64,000 nt of DNA from NCBI GenBank assembly GCA_016213675.1, contig JACQZW010000020.1, forward strand, positions 61,754 to 125,753, written 5' to 3'. The position numbers were made by a program, and so were the translations under genes. Positions 42,913 to 50,595 of the stretch are shown here, piece after piece (position 1 is the first letter of the stretch; each line of letters starts with the position of its first letter). The notes under the pieces are model-generated. The model made no database searches, was not told the origin of the DNA, and saw only the letters and a list, made by a program, of their open reading frames with translations. This DNA comes from Acidobacteriota bacterium. GTDB taxonomy: Bacteria > Acidobacteriota > Thermoanaerobaculia > Thermoanaerobaculales > Thermoanaerobaculaceae.

Positions 42913-44418
42913 ATGCCCGACGCAGTACTCGCCATCGACCAGGGCACGACCGGGAGCACGGCACTCGTCGTCTCCCGCGACGGCGCGATCCTCGCCCGTG
43001 CCACCTCGGAGCTCACCCAGCACTACCCGCACCCGGGGTGGGTCGAGCACGACCCGGACGAGATCTGGCGGGTGAGCCTGGCCGTCATGGAGCGCGCACT
43101 GGCCGAGGCTCGCGTCGGACCGGGTGAGCTGAAGGCGATCGGGATCACCAACCAGCGGGAGACCACGCTCGTGTGGGATCGGGCCACCGGCACCCCGCTG
43201 CATCGGGCCATCGTCTGGCAGAGCCGCCAGACCGCCGATCTCTGCGACCGGCTCAAGGCCGACGGCCACGAGGCGCTGGTCCGCGAGCGGACCGGCCTGG
43301 TGATCGACGCCTACTTCTCGGGCACCAAGGTGCGCTGGATCCTCGACCGCGTCCCCGATGCCCGCCGGCGGGCCGAGCACGGCGAGCTCGCCTTCGGGAC
43401 CGTCGACACCTGGCTGCTCTGGAAGCTCACCGGCGGCCGCGTCCACGCCACCGACCCGACGAACGCGTCGCGAACCATGCTCTACGACATCCACCGGCAC
43501 CAGTGGGACGGGGAGCTGCTCGACATCCTGGGCGTTCCCCGGCCCCTCCTGCCCGAGGTGCGGCCGAGCTCGGGTGTGTTCGGCGTGACCGGGGCCGCGG
43601 GCCGCCTGCCGGACGGCGTGCCGGTCGCGGGCATCGCCGGCGACCAGCAGGCGGCGCTCTACGGCCAGGGCTGCTGGGAGCCGGGCATGGCGAAGAACAC
43701 CTACGGGACGGGCTGCTTCGCCATGATGAACATGGGGAACGAGTGCCCGATCAGCCCGGGCGGGCTGCTCACCACGGAGGCGTGCGACGCGGCCGGGCTG
43801 CCGGCCTATGCCCTCGAGGGGTCGATCTTCGTGGCTGGCGCGGCGGTCCAGTGGCTGCGCGACGAGCTCGGGCTCGTCCGGAACGCCGCCGAGACCGATC
43901 CCATCGCGCGGTCGGTGCCGGACACCGGCGGGGTCTTCTTCGTCCCGGCCTTCGTCGGCCTCGGCGCGCCGCACTGGGACATGGGCGCCCGCGGCGCCAT
44001 CGTCGGCCTGACCCGGGGGTCGAGCCGGGCCCACCTGGTCCGCGCCACCCTCGAGAGCATCGCGTTCCAGACGCTGGACGTCATCGACGTCATGAACCGC
44101 GAGACCGGCATCCGGGTGCGCGAGCTGCGGGTCGACGGCGGTGCCGCCGCGAACGACTTCCTGATGCAGTTCCAGGCGGACATCCTCGGCGTGCCGGTGG
44201 ACCGGCCCGTGCTCCTCGAGACCACGGCGGCGGGCGCCGCGTTCCTCGCCGGGCTGGCGGTCGGCTTCTGGCGGGACCCGCAGGAGCTCGCCGGCGCGCG
44301 CCGCCGCGAGCGTCTCTTCGAGCCGGGGATGCGTGAGGACGTGCGAAACAGGCTCCGTGCGGGTTGGCAGGAAGCCGTGGCCCGGGTTCGCAGCCGCGGG
44401 CCGGAGGAGGCGTCATGA
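42913..44418 (+). CDS. glpK: Glycerol kinase
   Basis: A 501-residue FGGY-family kinase that phosphorylates glycerol to sn-glycerol-3-phosphate with ATP in the cytoplasm. The start [19 protein letters not shown] is the phosphate-binding motif, [13 protein letters not shown] and [15 protein letters not shown] line the glycerol site, and [20 protein letters not shown] plus [15 protein letters not shown] are the FGGY signatures. Length matches E. coli GlpK (502). GGAGGAGG lies 6-8 bases before ATG. It overlaps the lipase gene by four bases. No glpF or glpD is in the window. Confidence 0.97.
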   Translation: MPDAVLAIDQGTTGSTALVVSRDGAILARATSELTQHYPHPGWVEHDPDEIWRVSLAVMERALAEARVGPGELKAIGITNQRETTLVWDRATGTPLHRAIVWQSRQTADLCDRLKADGHEALVRERTGLVIDAYFSGTKVRWILDRVPDARRRAEHGELAFGTVDTWLLWKLTGGRVHATDPTNASRTMLYDIHRHQWDGELLDILGVPRPLLPEVRPSSGVFGVTGAAGRLPDGVPVAGIAGDQQAALYGQGCWEPGMAKNTYGTGCFAMMNMGNECPISPGGLLTTEACDAAGLPAYALEGSIFVAGAAVQWLRDELGLVRNAAETDPIARSVPDTGGVFFVPAFVGLGAPHWDMGARGAIVGLTRGSSRAHLVRATLESIAFQTLDVIDVMNRETGIRVRELRVDGGAAANDFLMQFQADILGVPVDRPVLLETTAAGAAFLAGLAVGFWRDPQELAGARRRERLFEPGMREDVRNRLRAGWQEAVARVRSRGPEEAS

Positions 44419-45266
44419 GCGACATCGAGCAGGGTGAGGGCCAGGTCACGACGCAAGACGGGCTGGTGCTGGTCACCCGCCACTGGGTGCCGCCCGATCC
44501 GCGGGCGGCGCTGCTGTTCGTCCACGGGCTCGGAGAGCACTCGGGCCGCTACGACCACGTGGCGCGCCGCTTCGCGGCCAAGGGGTTCGCCTGCCACGCG
44601 CTCGACATCCGCGGCCACGGACGCAGCCCCGGGCTCCGGGTCCACGTCGACCGCTTCGACGAGTTCGTCGGCGATGTGGCTGCGATGCGGACACGACTGC
44701 GCGAGGTCCACCCGCGGCTGCCGCTCGTCCTCGTCGGCCACTCGCAGGGCGGCCTCATCGTCCTGCACTCGGCGCTCGCGGCGCCGGAGGGGCTGGCCGG
44801 CGTGGTGGTCTCGTCGCCGTTCCTGGCCATCCATCCAGCGAGTCGCCCGTCGGCGCTGGTCGCCGCGGTGGCCAGGGTGCTGTCGAGGCTGGCGCCCAGG
44901 CTCCGTCTCGACAACGGCGTGGATCCCACGTACCTCTCGCACGACGCCGAGGTCGTGAGGGCGTACGTCGGCGATCCCCTGGTGTCGACCAAAGTTTCCG
45001 CCCGCTGGTTCACGGAGATCCTCGCGGCCCATCAGGCTGCCCGGGCGCAGGCGGCGCGGCTCGCGGTCCCGGCCCTGGTGATGCAGTCCGGCTCCGACCG
45101 CCTCGTCGACCCTGCCGCGACACGGGGTTGGGCCGCGGCCGCGCCGGCCGGTCTCGTCGAGTACGTCGAGTGGGAGGGGCTCTACCACGAGATGTTCAAC
45201 GAGCCGGAGAAGGAGACGGTCTTCGCGCACATGGAGCGCTGGCTCGACCGACACCTCGCCGCCTGA
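44415..45266 (+). CDS. Monoacylglycerol lipase-like alpha/beta hydrolase
   Basis: A 283-residue cytoplasmic alpha/beta hydrolase of the monoacylglycerol lipase/lysophospholipase group. The oxyanion segment is [20 protein letters not shown], and [11 protein letters not shown] is family typical. The triad is Ser in GHSQGG (about residue 113), Asp in SGSDRLVDP (about 233) and His in [10 protein letters not shown] (about 263). Its ATG overlaps the glpK stop. If it is a monoglyceride lipase, it releases glycerol for the kinase encoded just upstream; this pairing is the best clue to its substrate. Confidence 0.9.
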   Translation: MSDIEQGEGQVTTQDGLVLVTRHWVPPDPRAALLFVHGLGEHSGRYDHVARRFAAKGFACHALDIRGHGRSPGLRVHVDRFDEFVGDVAAMRTRLREVHPRLPLVLVGHSQGGLIVLHSALAAPEGLAGVVVSSPFLAIHPASRPSALVAAVARVLSRLAPRLRLDNGVDPTYLSHDAEVVRAYVGDPLVSTKVSARWFTEILAAHQAARAQAARLAVPALVMQSGSDRLVDPAATRGWAAAAPAGLVEYVEWEGLYHEMFNEPEKETVFAHMERWLDRHLAA

Positions 45267-45420
45267 TCCGCCACGGCGCCCGTAGGCCGACGAATCGGCG
45301 CGGTTTGTACCCTGTCACCCGCCGCGGCGTCGTGGCCACCAGCGCCTCGGGCGGAACGCTCGCGAGAGCCGGTGTCCTGATCGGACGTGGGTGGTAGCCT
45401 TGAAAGCGATCGGGGGCTCG

Positions 45421-46719
45421 ATGGCGCACCACACCGCGCGCGGCGCGTACCGGCGGCTCGTCGACCGGCTCGAGGCGTTTCCCCAGGGAGCGCCGCCCTC
45501 GGACCTCCTCTACCGCATCCTCGAGCTGCTGTTCTCCGAGCGCGAGGCCTCGCTCGTCGCGCAGCTCCCGATCCGGCCGTTCACCGCCGCGCGTGCGGCT
45601 GGGATCTGGCGCATTTCCGAGGCGCGAGCCCGCGAGGTGCTCGACGAGCTGGCCGGGCGGGCGATCCTCCTCGACTACGAGCACGACGGGGTGCGTCGCT
45701 GGGTGCTGCCGCCGCCGATGGCGGGGTTCTTCGAGTTCTCGATGATGCGGCTGCGCGGCGACGTCGACCAGAAGCTGCTCGCCGAGCTGTTCCAGCAGTA
45801 CATCACCGTCGAGGACGACTTCGTCCGGGAGCTGTTCACCGTCGGCGAGACGCGGCTCGGGCGGGCCTTCGTCAACGAGAGGGCGCTGCCGGAGGAGCTG
45901 TCGCTGCACGTGCTCGACCACGAGCGGGCGAGTGCGGTGATCCGCTCCGCCTCCGTGATGGGCGTGTCGTTGTGCTACTGCCGGCACAAGGCGGCGCATC
46001 TCGGGCGGGCCTGCGACGCGCCGCTCGACATCTGCATGACCTTCGGGACCGTCGCGGACTCGCTGATCCGCCACGACTTCGCCCGCCGCGTCGACGCCGC
46101 CGAGGGGCTCGACCTGCTCGCGACCGCTCGGGCGCGACGACTCGTGCAGTTCGGCGAGAACGTGCGCGAGGAGGTCGGCTTCATCTGCAACTGCTGCGGA
46201 TGCTGCTGCGAGGCGATGATCGCGGCGCGGCGGTTCGGCATGCTGCGCCCGGTCCACACCACCAACTTCCTGCCGGTCTTCGACGCCGCGGCGTGCCGCG
46301 GCTGCGGCACCTGCGTCAACGCGTGCCCGGTCGAGGCCGTGGCGCTGGTGTCCGCCAACGAGGCGCACCGGCCGCGGGCGCGGCGCGCCCGGCTCGACGA
46401 GGCGCTCTGCCTGGGCTGCGCGGTGTGCGTCGACGCCTGCCCGCGGGGGGCGATCTCGCTGCGGGAGCGCCCGGCGCGGGTGATCACCCCGGTCGACTCG
46501 GTGCACCGCGTGGTGGTCATGGCGATCGAGCGGGGCAAGCTGGCCAACCTCATCTTCGACACCCGCTCGGCCGGCCACCGGGCCCTCGCGGCGATCCTCG
46601 GCGTCATCCTCCGCCTGCCCCCCCTCAAGCGGTCGTTCGCCGGCGAGCAGATCGCCTCGCGCTACCTCGATCGGCTCCTGGCGCGGCGCGACCGGCCAGT
46701 CGGTGCGGTCCCCCAATAG
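45421..46719 (+). CDS. Iron-sulfur protein with ferredoxin-like clusters
   Basis: A 432-residue cytoplasmic protein from ATG 45421 (GGGGG a few bases upstream; GTG 45391 also in frame). The N-terminal ~110 residues resemble a winged-helix (AAGIWRISEARAREVLDELAG). Next, SLCYCRHKAAHLGRACDAPL (about 183-202) and FICNCCGCCCEAM (about 255-267) are Cys-rich. Two [4Fe-4S] ferredoxin motifs follow: CRGCGTCVNACPVEAV (about 291-306) and CLGCAVCVDACPRGAI (about 333-348). Such proteins pass electrons within reductase systems, but no partner enzyme is adjacent. The function is unknown. Confidence 0.8.
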   Translation: MAHHTARGAYRRLVDRLEAFPQGAPPSDLLYRILELLFSEREASLVAQLPIRPFTAARAAGIWRISEARAREVLDELAGRAILLDYEHDGVRRWVLPPPMAGFFEFSMMRLRGDVDQKLLAELFQQYITVEDDFVRELFTVGETRLGRAFVNERALPEELSLHVLDHERASAVIRSASVMGVSLCYCRHKAAHLGRACDAPLDICMTFGTVADSLIRHDFARRVDAAEGLDLLATARARRLVQFGENVREEVGFICNCCGCCCEAMIAARRFGMLRPVHTTNFLPVFDAAACRGCGTCVNACPVEAVALVSANEAHRPRARRARLDEALCLGCAVCVDACPRGAISLRERPARVITPVDSVHRVVVMAIERGKLANLIFDTRSAGHRALAAILGVILRLPPLKRSFAGEQIASRYLDRLLARRDRPVGAVPQ

Positions 46720-46756
46720 CCGACGGCCCCGGGGCGGGCGCCCCGGGGCCGGTCGG
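46720..46756. terminator. Bidirectional terminator hairpin
   Basis: An exact 11-bp stem GGCCCCGGGGC (46725-46735) / GCCCCGGGGCC (46740-46750) with a 4-base loop, extended by CCGAC/GTCGG outside. It sits between the convergent iron-sulfur and OmpA genes and would stop both transcripts. Confidence 0.75.
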
Positions 46757-46776
46757 AATCTGGACGACGGGCGCCG

Positions 46777-48198
46777 TCAGGGTTGACGGACGAGCTCGAC
46801 GCGACGATTCAAGGTTCGCCCCTCGAAGCTCGTGTTGTCGGCGATCGGGACGGTCTCGCCGTAGCCGTGCGCGGTCATGCGGTCGGCGGCGACGCCGCGG
46901 CTTTCGAGGTAGGCGCGGACCGCCTCGGCACGCCGCTCGGAGAGTGCCTGGTTGTACGGCTCGGTGTTGGTCGAGTCGGTGTGACCGGCGACCTCGACCC
47001 GCACCTCGGGGTAGGCCTGGAGCTGGACCGCGACGCCGTCGAGCACCGACCTGGACGCCTCGGTGAGCTCGGCCTTGTCGGATGCGAAGAAGACCCCGTG
47101 GAGGACGAGGGTGGTCTGGCCGGCCGGGAAGAACGACGGGGCGGCCTCCTGCGCCGGACAGCCCCGGGCGTCGACTCTCACGCCCCGCGGGGTGTCGGGG
47201 CACTGGTCGATGCCGTCGTAGACGCCGTCGCCGTCCGAGTCGATGCCGCAGCCGCGCTCGTCGACCCGCGCGCCCTTCGGCGTGTTGGCGCAACGGTCGA
47301 TGCCGTCGGGCACGCCGTCGCCGTCCGCGTCGATCGGGCAGCCCCGGGCGTCGACCGTGACGCCCCTCGGCGTGTTCGGGCAGGCGTCGGCGCCGTCGGG
47401 CACACCGTCGCCGTCAGAGTCGACCGGACAGCCCTCGGCGTCGACCGGCCAGCCGCGCGGCGTGTCGGGACAACGGTCGAGGCCGTCGAAGACACCGTCG
47501 CGGTCGCTGTCCGTCGGACAGCCGCGCGGGTCGACGATCGCTCCACGGGGCGTGTCCGGGCAGGCGTCGCGGCGGTTCGCCACGCCGTCGCCGTCGTCGT
47601 CGCCCTGCGGCACGCCGAACGACCAGCCGAAGAGCACGGCGGCGTTGGTGGTGCGTTCGCCGTCGAGGCCGTTGGAGCCGATGTTGGTCTCGCCGCGCAG
47701 CTCCCAGTGCCACACCGTCGAGGAGGCGCCGGCGAAGCGCTGGCCGAAGCCGAGCGAGGCGATGGCGCGGTCGAAGTCACGGGGCCGGCCGTGCGGGTCG
47801 TCCTGCTTGACGTCGAACCACGACCAGCCGACGGCCGGGGCGAGGTACAGGCGGGTCCGCTCGCCCATCCGCGGCAGCAGCCACTCGGCGCCGGCGCGGG
47901 TCGAGAACGTCATCACGTCGGGCGAGTCGCTGGCGGTGTTCCACCTGCCGACGGTGGTGTCGCCGAACAGGGTCCACGAGTCGGAGAGCAGCCAGGCGCC
48001 GCGCAGGCCGCCAAGCTGGGCGCCATGGGCGATCGTCAGGCCGCGGCCGGTGAGGTCGCGGTCCAGGACGCCCCAGCCGGCGAGCAGGCCGAGTGAGAGT
48101 TGGGGTTCGTCGTCGGCGCGCGCGGGCGGCGTGACCGTCAGGCCAAACAGGACGGCAAGGATCACGGACACCGGAAGGACCTTGCTATGGGCACGCAT
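46777..48198 (-). CDS. OmpA-family outer-membrane protein with thrombospondin type 3 repeats (copy 1)
   Basis: A 473-residue protein. ATG 48198 follows GGAGGAAAC and opens a signal peptide (residues 1-~30, ending PPARADD). Residues ~30-190 form a beta-barrel-like domain (LGLLAGWGVLDRDLTG; WLLPRMGERTRLYLAPAVGWSW). Five Asp-rich repeats of about 30 residues, each with DSDGDGVPDGxDxCPxTPxG, bind calcium in known relatives. The C-terminal OmpA domain (FFASDKAELTEAS; VAGHTDSTNTEPYNQALSERRAEAV; YGETVPIAD) binds peptidoglycan. It links the outer membrane to the wall. It follows the 224-residue membrane protein gene with a 33-base gap. Confidence 0.93.
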   Translation of the reverse strand: MRAHSKVLPVSVILAVLFGLTVTPPARADDEPQLSLGLLAGWGVLDRDLTGRGLTIAHGAQLGGLRGAWLLSDSWTLFGDTTVGRWNTASDSPDVMTFSTRAGAEWLLPRMGERTRLYLAPAVGWSWFDVKQDDPHGRPRDFDRAIASLGFGQRFAGASSTVWHWELRGETNIGSNGLDGERTTNAAVLFGWSFGVPQGDDDGDGVANRRDACPDTPRGAIVDPRGCPTDSDRDGVFDGLDRCPDTPRGWPVDAEGCPVDSDGDGVPDGADACPNTPRGVTVDARGCPIDADGDGVPDGIDRCANTPKGARVDERGCGIDSDGDGVYDGIDQCPDTPRGVRVDARGCPAQEAAPSFFPAGQTTLVLHGVFFASDKAELTEASRSVLDGVAVQLQAYPEVRVEVAGHTDSTNTEPYNQALSERRAEAVRAYLESRGVAADRMTAHGYGETVPIADNTSFEGRTLNRRVELVRQP

Positions 48199-48231
48199 TG
48201 TTTCCTCCGTTGACGATCCCATCTTACTCGC

Positions 48232-48906
48232 TCAGCGCGCTGCGGCGCGCTCGCGCAGCAACGCGGCGATCGCCGCGGTCGCCTCGAGCAGCTCGCGGGC
48301 CGAGTCGGGGCGGATCGGCCGGCCCCGGTGCACGACCACCGTGTCGCCTCGCCCCTCGGCGTGCAGGCGGGGATCGGCGAAGCCGCGCAGGCGCTCGCGG
48401 ACGACCGGGTCGAAGAGTGCGCGCACCGCGTCCGTCTCTTCGCCCTGCAGCACGAAGGTGCGGGAGAACGCGGCGTCCTCGGGGAAGTCGAGGTCCTGGC
48501 CCCCGAGCATCTCGCCGATGGCGTCGAGGACGGGGACCTCGCGGCGGAGGTAGAAATGCGGCAACGCGAGGCCTGGGAGGCGCAGCACGCACACCGTCTG
48601 GTCGTGGGTGGCGCGACTCTTGCCGCCGCCGGTCACGTAGCGGAAGTCGGCGAGGTGCACCGTGCCTTCCCAGGAGTCGCCGCTCGCGAGGTTGCGCACC
48701 TTCTGACTGTGGCCGCGGCTGAACACCTTGAAGCCGGCGAGCTCGGCGAGGAACGTCGGCGCCTCCGTGGCGAAGGCGAAGCCGAGGGAGGCGGCGGCCT
48801 GCGCCCACGCCTCGCGCCGCCGCCGCTCGGCCGCCCGCACGAGGAGGAAGATCCCGACACCGAGCGCCGCGACGGCGAGGATGATCAACGGAACGTACTT
48901 CGGCAT
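48232..48906 (-). CDS. Single-pass membrane protein of unknown function
   Basis: A 224-residue protein from ATG 48906 with one N-terminal helix (YVPLIILAVAALGVGIFLLV) followed by a basic stretch and a ~195-residue cytoplasmic domain. The domain shows LAELAGFKVFSRGHSQKVRNLA and WEGTVHLADFRYVTGGGKS, then a ferritin-free, mixed alpha/beta end. The WEGTVHLADFRYVTG segment recalls DUF3137-type proteins but I would not assign a family. It lies between two related OmpA genes on the same strand, so it may work with them at the envelope. Confidence 0.7.
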   Translation of the reverse strand: MPKYVPLIILAVAALGVGIFLLVRAAERRRREAWAQAAASLGFAFATEAPTFLAELAGFKVFSRGHSQKVRNLASGDSWEGTVHLADFRYVTGGGKSRATHDQTVCVLRLPGLALPHFYLRREVPVLDAIGEMLGGQDLDFPEDAAFSRTFVLQGEETDAVRALFDPVVRERLRGFADPRLHAEGRGDTVVVHRGRPIRPDSARELLEATAAIAALLRERAAAR

Positions 48907-48950
48907 GAGGGCCTCCACGCACGAGGATAGTCGACGCCGGACGAGAACAT

Positions 48951-48978
48951 GGGCCCCGGGGATTCGTCCCCGGGGCCC
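48951..48978 (-). terminator. Hairpin downstream of OmpA copy 2
   Basis: GGGCCCCGGGG (48951-48961), loop ATTCGT, CCCCGGGGCCC (48968-48978): an exact 11-bp stem 29 bases beyond the stop of the OmpA gene at 49008. Very similar to the stem below OmpA copy 1. Confidence 0.75.
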
Positions 48979-49007
48979 TGACGGAGCTGCGTTCCTGCGG
49001 TCAGGCT

Positions 49008-50402
49008 TCAGTTCAGCCGGGTCAGCTCGACGCGGCGGTTCGTCGCGCGTCCCGCGGGTGTGGCGTTGTCGGCGATCGGCTTGCCCTCACCGTAGCCGTT
49101 CGTGGTCATGCGGTCGGCCGCGATGCCCTTGCCCACGAGGTACCCCTTGACGGACTCGGCCCGCGCCTTCGAGAGTCGCAGGTTGTGGGCGTCGGTGTTG
49201 GTCGAGTCGGTGTGGCCGCCCACCTCGACGCGCACCTCCGGCCACGCCTTCAGCGACTCGGCGACGCGGTCGAGGGCGACCGTCGACGCCGGCGTCAGCG
49301 CCGCGCTGTCGCTGGCGAAATTCACCCCTTCGAGGACGAAGTTCGGCTTGATCGGTTCCGGGACCGGGCAGCCCCGGGCGTCGACCTTGACGCCCGTCGG
49401 GGTGTCCGGGCACTGGTCGAGGCCGTCGAAGACGCCGTCGCCGTCGGTGTCGAGCGGGCAGCCGCGGGCGTCGACCTTGGCGCCCGTCGGGGTGTCCGGG
49501 CACTGGTCGAGGCCGTCGAAGACGCCGTCGCCGTCGGTGTCGAGCGGGCAGCCGCGGGCGTCGACCTTGGCGCCCTTCGGAGTGTTCGGGCACGCGTCGG
49601 CACCGTCGGCTACGCCGTCGCCGTCGGTGTCCGTGGGGCAGCCCTTGGCGTCGACCGGCCAGCCCTTGGGCGTGTCGGGGCACTGGTCGAGACCGTCGAA
49701 GACGCCGTCGCCGTCCGAGTCGAGGGGACAGCCGCGAACGTCGACGAGGGCGCCTTTTGGCGTGTCGGGGCAGGCATCCCGGCGGTCGGGCACGCCGTCG
49801 CCGTCGCTATCCTTCTGCGCCACACCGAACGAGTAGCCGAACAGCGCCAGGTAGTTGATGACGCTCTCTCCGCCGACCCCGTTCTCGCCCAGGCCGGTCT
49901 CGGCGCGCACCTCCCAGCGCATCACGTCGCCCGAGCCGACGAGGAACCGCTGGCCCAGGCCGAGCGAGGCGATCGAGCGGTCGAAGTCCTCGGGCCGCGT
50001 GGCGTTCGAGCCGCTGTAGTCGTAGAACGACCAGCCCAGCGCGGGGGCCAGGTACATGCGGCTCCGTGCGCCCGGTTGTCCGAAGAGGAACTCGGGCCCG
50101 AGCCGGAACGCCGAGTGCCGCACCCGCGTGTCGTCGGCCGCGTGGTCGTAGCGCCCGGTGCCGAGGTCGCCGAAGAGGTTGACGTGGTCGCCGACCAGGG
50201 TGCTGCCGCGCAGGCCGAACTCGAGGGTGCCGTGTTCGAGCGCCAGGCTCTTGCCGGTCAGCTCTTCATCGAGGATGCCCCAGCCGGCGAACAGGCCCAA
50301 CTCGAACCTGGGGTCGTCCGCGGCGTGGGCGATGAGGGTCCCGCTCAGCGTGACTGCCAGGACGAGAGTGGCAGACAGTGGGCCGGACAGACGAACTCGC
50401 AT
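49008..50402 (-). CDS. OmpA-family outer-membrane protein with thrombospondin type 3 repeats (copy 2)
   Basis: A 464-residue paralogue of the gene at 46777. ATG 50402 follows AGGAGGAC and opens a signal peptide (residues 1-~28, ending LIAHAADD). The barrel-like domain (LGLFAGWGILDEELTGKSLALEHG) aligns with copy 1. Five DTDGDGVFDGLDQCPDTPTG-type calcium-binding repeats follow, two of which are nearly identical at the DNA level. The OmpA domain has FASDSAALTPAS, VGGHTDSTNTDAHNLRLSKARAE and GYGEGKPIADN, including the Asp that anchors diaminopimelate. It should attach the outer membrane to peptidoglycan. Confidence 0.93.
   Translation of the reverse strand: MRVRLSGPLSATLVLAVTLSGTLIAHAADDPRFELGLFAGWGILDEELTGKSLALEHGTLEFGLRGSTLVGDHVNLFGDLGTGRYDHAADDTRVRHSAFRLGPEFLFGQPGARSRMYLAPALGWSFYDYSGSNATRPEDFDRSIASLGLGQRFLVGSGDVMRWEVRAETGLGENGVGGESVINYLALFGYSFGVAQKDSDGDGVPDRRDACPDTPKGALVDVRGCPLDSDGDGVFDGLDQCPDTPKGWPVDAKGCPTDTDGDGVADGADACPNTPKGAKVDARGCPLDTDGDGVFDGLDQCPDTPTGAKVDARGCPLDTDGDGVFDGLDQCPDTPTGVKVDARGCPVPEPIKPNFVLEGVNFASDSAALTPASTVALDRVAESLKAWPEVRVEVGGHTDSTNTDAHNLRLSKARAESVKGYLVGKGIAADRMTTNGYGEGKPIADNATPAGRATNRRVELTRLN
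49381..49560 (-). repeat. 90-bp tandem duplication in the thrombospondin type 3 region
   Basis: Bases 49381-49470 and 49471-49560 differ at one position (A/G at the tenth base). Ninety bases equal one 30-residue calcium-binding repeat. Flanking repeats of the same period are clearly more divergent. Confidence 0.92.
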
Positions 50403-50430
50403 GACGTCCTCCTTTGGTTCTGTGAGGAGA

Positions 50431-50460
50431 AGTGTAGTCGGCTTGCAAAGGGCCGTGCAA
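50431..50460 (-). promoter_or_regulatory. Candidate promoter of OmpA copy 2
   Basis: On the minus strand TTGCAC (50455-50460) and TACACT (50431-50436) are separated by 18 bases, and the ATG lies about 28 bases downstream of the -10. The hexamers match the sigma-70 consensus at 4 and 4 positions. Confidence 0.5.
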
Positions 50461-50527
50461 CTCGCCGCCTGCGTCGCGGCGGGATCCGCGAGCCTGACCG
50501 ACCGGCCGGCCGGCCGTCGGCCACCGC

Positions 50528-50558
50528 TTGCCGCGCTGCGGCGAAACGGGGCTAGAAT
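50528..50558 (+). promoter_or_regulatory. Weak candidate promoter of the patatin gene
   Basis: TAGAAT (50553-50558) is a good -10 hexamer, 37 bases before GTG 50596. The best -35 is TTGCCG at 50528, with a long 19-base spacer, so only the -10 is convincing. Confidence 0.4.
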
Positions 50559-50595
50559 CGGCTCGACAGGTGCGGGTGTGAGCGAGGGAGGGCAG

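Noticed and set aside
47160..47580. Similar periodic repeats in the other OmpA gene as a tandem array
   Set aside because: They are diverged coding repeats of the same protein domain, not an independent DNA element.
49378..49800. Regular ~90-bp repeats as a CRISPR array
   Set aside because: They are in frame, encode calcium-binding thrombospondin type 3 repeats, and have no variable spacers.
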